Assembly (NCBI GenBank): GCA_051005135.1
Contig: JBPCJQ010000030.1
Span: forward strand, 1 to 14,702
DNA from: DATAQC01 sp051005135
GTDB lineage: Bacteria; Actinomycetota; Acidimicrobiia; Acidimicrobiales; AC-14
Direction of reading: 5' to 3'
DNA: 14,702 bases
Positions 6,922-12,863 of this stretch are shown piece by piece. Within the stretch, counting starts at the first letter, position 1, and each line of letters begins with the position of its first letter. A program made the position numbers and the translations under genes. The notes beneath the pieces are model-generated. The model searched no databases. It was not told the origin of the DNA and saw only the letters and a program-made list of their open reading frames with translations.

Positions 6922-8319
6922 ATGGCTGGCCGCCCTGTTCGATCCGATGCCGTCGTCCTGTTCGGTGCCACCGGAGACCTGGCCAAGAAGAAGCTGTGGC
7001 CCGCGCTCTACCACCTGGCCGCCCGCAAGAGCGTCGAGCTGCCTCTGGTGGGCGTGGCGTCGTCGCCGTGGGACGACGAGGGGCTGCGGACCTACGCCCG
7101 CACCAGCGTCGAGGCGGCGGCAGGCGCCAAGGTCGACCGCCAGGTGCTCGACGCCTTGTCGTCTCGCGTCTCCTACGTGAGCGGCGACTACCACGACCCG
7201 TCCACATACACCCGCCTGGCCGCTCGACTTGGCCAGAGCCGGCACCCGCTGTTCTACCTGGCCATCCCCCCGTCGTTGTTCGACGACGTGGTCGACGGCC
7301 TGGCCGCCAGCGGTCTCAATCGTTCGTCTCGGGTGGTGCTCGAGAAGCCCTTCGGGCGCGACCTGGCGTCGGCCCGCCGCCTCAACGAAGTGCTGCACCG
7401 GGCCTTTGTCGAGAAGGCGATCCTGCGCATCGACCACTATCTGGGCAAGGAGCCGGTCGAGAACCTGCTGGTGTTCCGCTTCGCCAACAGCATCCTGGAG
7501 CCCATCTGGAACCGGCGCTATGTGTCGTCGGTGCAGGTGACGATGGCCGAGTCCTTCGGTGTCGAGGGACGGGGGTCGTTCTACGACCAGGTGGGCGCCA
7601 TCCGAGACGTGGTTCAGAACCACCTGCTCCAGGTCGTCGCCCACCTGGCCATGGACCCGCCTTTGGGCGCCGATGCCGACGCCCTACGCGACGAGAAGGT
7701 TCGGGTGCTGCGGGCCATGCACTCATTGCGCCCGAGCGAGGTGGTGCGTGGCCAGTACGAGGGCTACCGGGACGAGCCCGGAGTGGCGGCCGACTCCACT
7801 GTCGAGACGTTCGCCGCCATGCGGGTGGAGATCGAGTCATGGCGTTGGGCAGGTGTGCCCTTCTTCATCCGGGCCGGCAAGGGGTTGGCGGACACCGCCC
7901 TGGAGGCGGTCGTGGAGTTCCGCGCTCCGCCCCGCCTGTTGTTCTCGGGCGACGAGGGGCATCAGCCCCACCCCAACTACTTCGTGTTCCGGCTGGGCCA
8001 CGACGACGGCGTCACCCTCGGCATGCAGGCCAAGCGCCCGGGCGAGGCACTGGTGAGCCATCCTGTCGGCCTCGACCTCGACTTCGAGAAGGTCTTCGGC
8101 GAGCGCCAGGAGGCCTACGAGCGCCTGCTCGACGACGCGGTGTCGGGTTCGGCTGGTCGCTTCGCCCGCGAGGACCAGGTGGAACAGGCTTGGCGGGTGG
8201 TCGACCCCGTGCTACGCCGTCCCGGGCCTGTGCATCTTTATCGGCGGGGGTCGTGGGGACCTTCCGAAGCCGACCGCCTGGTGGACAAGGAAGGGGGCTG
8301 GCACGACCCCGGCCGGTGA
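6922..8319 (+). CDS. zwf: Glucose-6-phosphate 1-dehydrogenase
   Basis: It catalyses the first oxidative pentose-phosphate step, glucose-6-phosphate to 6-phosphogluconolactone with reduction of NAD(P). ATG 6922 lies 7 bases after the gnd stop and gives 465 residues. The dinucleotide motif GATGDLAKKKLWPALYHL starts at residue 15. EKPFGRDL, the substrate-binding RIDHYLGKEPVENLL (D171, H172, K176) and DQVGAIRDVVQNHLLQ with catalytic-base H234 follow, then FIRAGKGL, the substrate-contact lysine region. After the second strand it reads VGVASSPW: S47 occupies the site of the Arg (R46 in the Leuconostoc enzyme) that contacts the NADP 2'-phosphate, so cofactor use may be relaxed toward NAD. An open frame back to 6667 lies inside gnd and is rejected. 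Neither opcA nor 6-phosphogluconolactonase follows; a DoxX-like gene does. Confidence 0.96.
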   Translation: MAGRPVRSDAVVLFGATGDLAKKKLWPALYHLAARKSVELPLVGVASSPWDDEGLRTYARTSVEAAAGAKVDRQVLDALSSRVSYVSGDYHDPSTYTRLAARLGQSRHPLFYLAIPPSLFDDVVDGLAASGLNRSSRVVLEKPFGRDLASARRLNEVLHRAFVEKAILRIDHYLGKEPVENLLVFRFANSILEPIWNRRYVSSVQVTMAESFGVEGRGSFYDQVGAIRDVVQNHLLQVVAHLAMDPPLGADADALRDEKVRVLRAMHSLRPSEVVRGQYEGYRDEPGVAADSTVETFAAMRVEIESWRWAGVPFFIRAGKGLADTALEAVVEFRAPPRLLFSGDEGHQPHPNYFVFRLGHDDGVTLGMQAKRPGEALVSHPVGLDLDFEKVFGERQEAYERLLDDAVSGSAGRFAREDQVEQAWRVVDPVLRRPGPVHLYRRGSWGPSEADRLVDKEGGWHDPGR

Positions 8320-8346
8320 CCTCGAACCGCTGGCGGATCCCTCGCC

Positions 8347-8380
8347 CGCGCCAAGGGTCCCTGATAGGGCCAATGGCGCG
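8347..8380 (+). terminator. Hairpin between zwf and the DoxX-like gene (possible terminator or translational control)
   Basis: Perfect 7-bp arms CGCGCCA (8347-8353) and TGGCGCG (8374-8380) enclose a second helix: GG-CCCT (8356-8362, T8358 bulged) pairs with AGGGCC (8366-8371) around a GAT loop. No T-tract follows, so it is not a canonical intrinsic terminator. It covers an ATG at 8373 and AGGG at 8366-8369, so it might instead mask the translation start of the next gene. Confidence 0.4.
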
Positions 8381-8395
8381 AGTGGGTCGCTCAGT

Positions 8396-8827
8396 TTGGC
8401 CCTGGCCGCCCTGCTGGGAGGGGCGGGCGTTACCCACTTCGTCGCTCCCGAGGCCTACCGCCAGATCGTCCCCCGGGCGCTGGGGTCTCCGGCCACATGG
8501 GTGCGCCTAAGCGGGCTTTCCGAGCTGGGTTGCGCCGCCCTCGTGGTGGTCCCCCGAACCCGGCGCGTCGGCGGGTGGCTGGCGGCGGGTCTGTTCATCG
8601 CCGTCTTCCCCGCCAACGTGAAGATGGCCCTCGACGGCGGCATCCCCGGGCGGGGCTTTCCTCTCGGTTCACCAGTTGTCGCCTGGGCCCGGCTACCTCT
8701 CCAAGTGCCCCTGGTGGCCTGGGCCGCCACGGTGGCCATGCGCGCCGGCCAGGGTGCAAAAGCGTCGGCTATGCGCACGAAAATGCACGCTCGCCTCTCT
8801 ACGAAAGGCCCGAGACCGAAGTGTTGA
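8396..8827 (+). CDS. DoxX-family membrane protein, start uncertain
   Basis: A small membrane protein with the DoxX-like pattern GAGVTHFVAPEAYRQIVPRA, then WVRLSGLSELGCAALVVVPR, and AAGLFIAVFPANVKMALDGG. Four hydrophobic segments are visible (about residues 1-13, 37-53, 58-80 and 100-116). The family's biochemical role is poorly defined; some members are linked to redox or sulfur metabolism. The only start in this frame near the N-terminus is TTG 8396, giving 143 residues and beginning inside the first membrane segment. ATG 8373 lies in another frame; one extra T in TTT at 8395-8397 would join it and add MARVGRSV, which looks like a natural N-terminus. A one-base deletion, real or a sequencing error, is therefore plausible. 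The C-terminal ~25 residues are polar and overlap the converging gene by 29 bp. Family call fairly sure; function unknown. Confidence 0.75.
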   Translation: MALAALLGGAGVTHFVAPEAYRQIVPRALGSPATWVRLSGLSELGCAALVVVPRTRRVGGWLAAGLFIAVFPANVKMALDGGIPGRGFPLGSPVVAWARLPLQVPLVAWAATVAMRAGQGAKASAMRTKMHARLSTKGPRPKC

Positions 8828-9929
8828 AGACCGCGCCCTTGACGTTGACGGTGATGGGGTCGCCGTTGGTGAGCACGTAGTAGTTCTCGGGCAGGTTCTT
8901 GTTGTACAGGTCACCGAAGGTGAACGTGACCTGGGTGTCGGACCAGCTCAGGATCACCAACCCGACGCAATCGAAGGTTCCCTGGTTGGACTCCCCGGCG
9001 GTCCAGTTCGACTGGTTGCCCCTCTGAGCCGCGGTGTCGCTGATGAAGAGGTTCTCGCCGTACAGGTGCCCGGAGCCGGCATCGGTGGTGACCGGGCATC
9101 CCTGCTGGCCCGACGGCGGGGTGGCCGGGCTGGGCAGGGGTTCCGCACCGAAGCCGCTCCCCCTAACCGTGATGGTGGGATTGGCCACGGTGCCGGTGGT
9201 CGTCACCGAGGTGATCACCGGGGTCCCCGACGGGATCGTGGTCGAGGTGGACGTGGTGCTGGTGGACGTGGTGCTGGTGGACGACGGAGCGGTGGTAGTG
9301 GTGCTGGTGGACGACGGAGCGGTGGTAGTGGTAGTGGGGCGCCGATGGGTGGTGTCGACCAGTCCCCGAACGGTGGTGGTGGAGGTGGCGCCCTTCACGC
9401 CCACCTGGATGGGGTCGCCGTTGCTCAGCACATAGTTGTTGTCGGGAACGTTCTGGTCGTAGAGGTTGCCGTACCGGAAGATGACCACGTGGTCCGACCA
9501 CGCCCTGATGACCAGCCCGACACAGTCGAACTCACCTTCGCCGCCTGGTGAGGAGATGCCCGCGTCCCACTGCTGGCCCGCGAAACCGCCGGCACGGGCG
9601 TTCAGGTCCGCCACGAAGAGGTTGGTGCCGTAGAGGAATCCTGACCTCGCCACCGGGGTGGCCGGACAACCCTGCTGGCCGCTCGGGCTGGTCGACGGGT
9701 CGGGGGCGGGCCGGGAGTCGAAGCCGCTGCCGGTGACGATGAACGTGGGGTTGGCCACTGTGCCGACCACTCTCACCGACCTGATGACGGGGCTCCCGCT
9801 GACCGCCGCCGACGTTGTGGCTCCGGCGTTGCCGCTCGCCGCGGCAGCCGCGGTCAGCACCACAAGGGCGGCTATCACCCGGGCCGGTCGAAACAGAGTG
9901 GACCTCATCCAAGGACTCCCGCCATTCAT
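8799..9929 (-). CDS. Secreted protein with two repeated beta-type domains and a Thr/Ser linker
   Basis: 376 residues from ATG 9929, preceded by a strong AAGGAGG (9934-9940) 4 bases upstream. Residues 1-37 form a Sec signal peptide: Arg-rich n-region, ALVVLTAAAAA core, probable cleavage after NAGA. Domain 1 (about 47-190) and domain 2 (about 237-375) are clear duplicates, offset by 190 residues: both have PVI.SV, GTVANPT, GSGF, PSGQQGCP, FDCVGLVI, SWSD or AWSD, NGDPI and VKGA. Each holds two cysteines (C88/C136, C278/C321), probably a disulfide. The start of each repeat resembles IPT/TIG immunoglobulin-like domains, which is inference. Residues 191-236 are an almost pure Thr/Ser/Pro linker. 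No cell-wall anchor or membrane tail is seen, so release or surface binding through the domains is likely. It follows the ABC importer operon on the same strand after 32 bp, hinting at shared expression. Ligand unknown. Confidence 0.8.
   Translation of the reverse strand: MNGGSPWMRSTLFRPARVIAALVVLTAAAAASGNAGATTSAAVSGSPVIRSVRVVGTVANPTFIVTGSGFDSRPAPDPSTSPSGQQGCPATPVARSGFLYGTNLFVADLNARAGGFAGQQWDAGISSPGGEGEFDCVGLVIRAWSDHVVIFRYGNLYDQNVPDNNYVLSNGDPIQVGVKGATSTTTVRGLVDTTHRRPTTTTTAPSSTSTTTTAPSSTSTTSTSTTSTSTTIPSGTPVITSVTTTGTVANPTITVRGSGFGAEPLPSPATPPSGQQGCPVTTDAGSGHLYGENLFISDTAAQRGNQSNWTAGESNQGTFDCVGLVILSWSDTQVTFTFGDLYNKNLPENYYVLTNGDPITVNVKGAVFNTSVSGLS
9247..9336. repeat. Minisatellite encoding the Thr/Ser linker
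   Basis: Tandem DNA repeats: two copies of the 15-mer GTGGACGTGGTGCTG (9247-9261, 9262-9276), then two copies of a 30-mer (9277-9306, 9307-9336) that start with GTGGACGACGGAGCG and differ only near the end. All units are multiples of three, so copy changes would alter linker length without shifting the frame. Confidence 0.9.
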
Positions 9930-9961
9930 GCCGCCTCCTTCGATCTGCGTATGGCATCATT

Positions 9962-11065
9962 TTAGCCGAGCGAGCGCCCGGTGGCAAGGTCGAAAAGACG
10001 GATCCCGGCCGCCGTCACCCGCACTGTCACCCCTTCACCGGCAGTGGGCCGTACCGTGGCGGGAACGCGTGCCGCCACCATCGTGGTACCCAGCGAGAGA
10101 TGCACGACCCGCTCGCTGCCCAGCAGCTCCACCCTCTCGACTCTGGCCGCCACAGTGTCACCGCGGCCCGGCTCGGTTCCGACACTGAGGTACTCGGGGC
10201 GCACGCCGGCCACGACATCGGCGGGGCTCTGGCCCAACACCGCCCTCACCCGGGGGTCGAGGTCGCCGACAGGAAACGATAGGTCTACGCCGTCGCCGGT
10301 CAGGGCGAGTGCGCCGTCGCCGCACACCAGACGAACGGGGAGAACGTTCATCGGCGGGGATCCCACGAAGTCGGCCACGACCAGGTCGGAGGGGTGCTCG
10401 TAGACGACCTCGGGTTGGTCGAGCTGACGCACCACGCCGTCTTCGATCACCGCGATGCGGTGGCCCATGGTCATGGCCTCCACCTGGTCGTGGGTCACGT
10501 AGACGGTGGTGGCGCCGATGCGCTCGTGGAGACGGGTGAGCTCCAGGCGTGTGCGGGCCCGAAGCTTGGCGTCGAGGTTGGACAGGGGCTCGTCCATGAG
10601 GAAGGCCTTGGGCCGCCTCACGATGGCCCGGCCCAGGGCGACCCGCTGCTGCTGGCCCCCCGAGAGCTGGCCGGGCCGGCGGTCGAGGAGCCCCTCGATG
10701 CCCAAGAGCTCGGCGACGTCGGCGACGCGCTTGCGAGTCTCGTCTCGCGCCACGCCCGTGCTGCGCAGGGGGAAGGCCAGGTTGGCGGCCACCGACATGT
10801 GGGGGTAGAGGGCGTAGGACTGGAACACCATGGCCACGTCGCGATGACGCGCGAGAAGGTTGTCGACCCGCTCGTTGCCCACCCACACCTCGCCCCCGTC
10901 AGGCGCCTCGATCCCGGCTACCAGCTTGAGAATGGTCGACTTTCCTGATCCCGAAGGACCGAGCAACACCAGCAGCTCGCCGTCGGCTACGTCGATCGAA
11001 ACCCGATCGACCGCGGTCACCTCGCCGTAGCGCTTGGTGAGGTCGCGCAGCTCGACTCTGGCCAC
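9962..11065 (-). CDS. ABC transporter ATP-binding protein, MalK/UgpC type
   Basis: The ATPase that powers the sugar importer encoded upstream. 367 residues from GTG 11065, 7 bases after the preceding permease stop, with AGGG upstream. All nucleotide-binding motifs are intact: Walker A GPSGSGKST (36-44), Q-loop Q82 in MVFQSYALYPHM, signature LSGGQQQR (134-141), Walker B AFLMDEP with D158/E159, D-loop SNLD (162-165) and switch H192 in VTHDQ. After ~235 residues comes the OB/TOBE regulatory region typical of MalK, UgpC and MsiK proteins (FVGSPPMNVLPV onward, with GVRPEYLSV). Members of this family often serve several sugar importers, but here the gene sits inside one operon and is probably dedicated. 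Substrate not readable from the sequence. Confidence 0.95.
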   Translation of the reverse strand: MARVELRDLTKRYGEVTAVDRVSIDVADGELLVLLGPSGSGKSTILKLVAGIEAPDGGEVWVGNERVDNLLARHRDVAMVFQSYALYPHMSVAANLAFPLRSTGVARDETRKRVADVAELLGIEGLLDRRPGQLSGGQQQRVALGRAIVRRPKAFLMDEPLSNLDAKLRARTRLELTRLHERIGATTVYVTHDQVEAMTMGHRIAVIEDGVVRQLDQPEVVYEHPSDLVVADFVGSPPMNVLPVRLVCGDGALALTGDGVDLSFPVGDLDPRVRAVLGQSPADVVAGVRPEYLSVGTEPGRGDTVAARVERVELLGSERVVHLSLGTTMVAARVPATVRPTAGEGVTVRVTAAGIRLFDLATGRSLG

Positions 11066-11072
11066 CTCGTCC

Positions 11073-11936
11073 CTAGCCCTTCGTGCCCCGCACGACCAGG
11101 CCCCGAACGAGCAGGCGCTGGGCCACGAAGAAGAGCACCACGCAGGGGATAACCGCCAGCAGCGTGTCGACCATGAGGTAGTTCCAGGCGGTGTCGTACA
11201 CGTCGCGGAAGCTGGCCAGGCCGAGGGGCAGGGTGTAGGTCGACGTCCGGTTCAGGTAGATGAGGGGCCCCAGGAAGTCGTTCCACTTGGAGACGAAGTC
11301 GAGGATGCCGACGGCCACGAGGGCGGGAACCGACTGCGGGACGATGATGCACCAGAAGATGCGCCAGTAGCCGGCGCCGTCGAGGAGGGCGGCCTGGTCG
11401 AGCTCGGGCGACAGCGTGAGGAAGAACTGGCGGAGCAGGAAGATGTTGAAGGCGCCACCGCCCAGGAACGACGGCACGATGAGGGGCAGGTAGGTGCCGT
11501 ACCAGCCGAGGCGCTTGAAGATCAGGAACTGGGTGATGAGCAGCACCTGCTGGGGCAGCAACATGGTGGCCAGCACCAGCACGAATGCCACGCCCAGCCC
11601 CGGCGCCCGCAGCCGGGCCAGCGGGTAGGCAACCAGGGCCGCGGACGCCACGGTGCCGATCGACCCCAGGCCCGCCACCACGGTGCTGTTGGTGGCGTAG
11701 CGCCAGAACGGGATGAGGCGGGTGGCAGTGCCCAAGTTGGACAGCGTTGGCGAGCGGGGCAGGATCTGGGGCGGCACCGAGAACACCGCCTTGTCGGTCT
11801 TCAGGGCCGTGGACACCATCCACAGCAGCGGCACCAGCACCGCGACGCAGCCCACCAACGACACTCCATACACGGCGACGAGCTGGCGCCGCCGGCTCGT
11901 TGCGACAGTGCGGACCTGCAGCCGAGCAAGGCTCAC
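11073..11936 (-). CDS. Carbohydrate ABC transporter permease, MalG/UgpE type
   Basis: One of two inner-membrane subunits forming the importer channel. 287 residues with six predicted membrane segments, the first around VYGVSLVGCVAVLVPLLWMV. The cytoplasmic EAA loop that docks on the ATPase reads ELDQAALLDGAGYWRIFW followed by CIIVP, in the middle of the C-terminal half as expected. The start is GTG 11936, sharing the bases GTGA with the stop of the upstream permease, a 4-base overlap typical of translational coupling. GAGGGGG lies about 7 bases upstream of this GTG. The frame remains open further upstream to 12806, but that part lies over the other permease gene and is not coding. Subunit type is clear; the sugar is unknown. 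Confidence 0.93.
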   Translation of the reverse strand: MSLARLQVRTVATSRRRQLVAVYGVSLVGCVAVLVPLLWMVSTALKTDKAVFSVPPQILPRSPTLSNLGTATRLIPFWRYATNSTVVAGLGSIGTVASAALVAYPLARLRAPGLGVAFVLVLATMLLPQQVLLITQFLIFKRLGWYGTYLPLIVPSFLGGGAFNIFLLRQFFLTLSPELDQAALLDGAGYWRIFWCIIVPQSVPALVAVGILDFVSKWNDFLGPLIYLNRTSTYTLPLGLASFRDVYDTAWNYLMVDTLLAVIPCVVLFFVAQRLLVRGLVVRGTKG

Positions 11937-12850
11937 GATCGGGCCCCCTCGTAGAAGACCCATGAGCGGGCGGTGCGGAACAGCACCGCGGTGAGACCCA
12001 GGGTGAAGGCGAAGAGGAGCCAGGACAGGGCGGAGGCATAGCCCATCCTGAAGTAGGAGAAGGCGTTGCGGTACAGGTACAGCATGTAGAAGAGGCTCGA
12101 GTCGCCCGGACCTCCCTGGGTGACGACGTAGGCCTGGGTGAAGGTTTGGAGGGCGAAGACCAGGTCGAGCACCAGGTTGAAGAAGATGGTGGGCGACAGC
12201 AGGGGCAGGGTGACCCGCCAGAAGCGCTGCCACCCTGACGCCCCGTCGATCTGGGCCGCCCACAGCACATCCGACGGCAGCCCCTGCAGGCCGGCCAGGT
12301 AGATCAGCATCGACCGGCCCACACCCCACAGGCTGATGAGGGCCAGGGATGGCACCACCAGGCGGGTGGAGTAGACCCAGAGCTGGGGCGGCAGGTGCAC
12401 CAGCGACAGCACATAGTTGAGCAGCCCGTAGCGGGGCTGGAACAGCCATAGCCACAGGAGTGCCACCGCCACCGACGCCCCACCGCTGCCGGCCAGCATC
12501 ACCGGCAGGAAGAACACAGTTCGGAAGACGCGTACGCCCTTGGCCCGAACGTTCAGGACGAGGGCGAGGATGAGGCCCACCACCAGGTCGGCGGGCACCG
12601 CCAGCGCGACGTAGAGAAGGGTCACGGTGACCGAGTGGGCCAGGGCGTGGTCGGCCAGCGCGGCCCGATAGTTGGCCAGCCCCACGAAGCGGGTGTCGGC
12701 GGGGTGCAACACCGGGTAGTCGGTGAACGACACTACCAAGGACAAGACCATGGGCCCGGCGGTGAAGGCGATGAACCCGAGGACCCACGGGGACAGGAAC
12801 AGCCACGCCGCTTGGCTCTCGCGCCTACGGCCCGGCGTGGCGGCGGCCAC
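11933..12850 (-). CDS. Carbohydrate ABC transporter permease, MalF/UgpA type
   Basis: The partner permease of the importer. From GTG 12850 it has 305 residues: a basic N-terminus (ATPGRRRESQ), then AAWLFLSPWVLGFIAF as first membrane segment and about six segments in total. The EAA loop is LPSDVLWAAQIDGASGWQRF followed by WRVTLPLLSP, and YVVTQGGPGDSS is the usual periplasm-near motif of this subunit class. An in-frame extension to an ATG at 12955 would overlap the binding-protein gene by about 90 bases and adds an unlikely Pro/Arg-rich stretch, so GTG 12850, 13 bases after that gene's stop, is preferred; GAAG is the only ribosome-binding hint. The 3' end overlaps the next permease by 4 bases. 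Confidence 0.9.
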   Translation of the reverse strand: MAAATPGRRRESQAAWLFLSPWVLGFIAFTAGPMVLSLVVSFTDYPVLHPADTRFVGLANYRAALADHALAHSVTVTLLYVALAVPADLVVGLILALVLNVRAKGVRVFRTVFFLPVMLAGSGGASVAVALLWLWLFQPRYGLLNYVLSLVHLPPQLWVYSTRLVVPSLALISLWGVGRSMLIYLAGLQGLPSDVLWAAQIDGASGWQRFWRVTLPLLSPTIFFNLVLDLVFALQTFTQAYVVTQGGPGDSSLFYMLYLYRNAFSYFRMGYASALSWLLFAFTLGLTAVLFRTARSWVFYEGARS

Positions 12851-12863
12851 CTTCAGGCGACTC

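Noticed and set aside
5156..6986. Long minus-strand open frames opposite pgi and gnd (5156-5953, 5880-6986)
   Set aside because: Composition is His/Gly/Arg-rich shadow coding, while the plus-strand frames carry unmistakable enzyme motifs.
6996..8510. 504-codon plus-strand frame overlapping zwf
   Set aside because: It is the +1 shadow of zwf, with Arg/Gly/Pro-rich low-complexity translation. It only matters near 8373 as a possible frameshifted DoxX start.
9247..9336. CRISPR-like spaced repeats
   Set aside because: Units are contiguous, multiples of three, have no unique spacers and lie in a coding Thr/Ser linker.
11034..11954. 306-codon plus-strand frame opposite the MalG-type permease
   Set aside because: Glu/Gln/His-rich shadow of a gene with a clear EAA motif and membrane segments.
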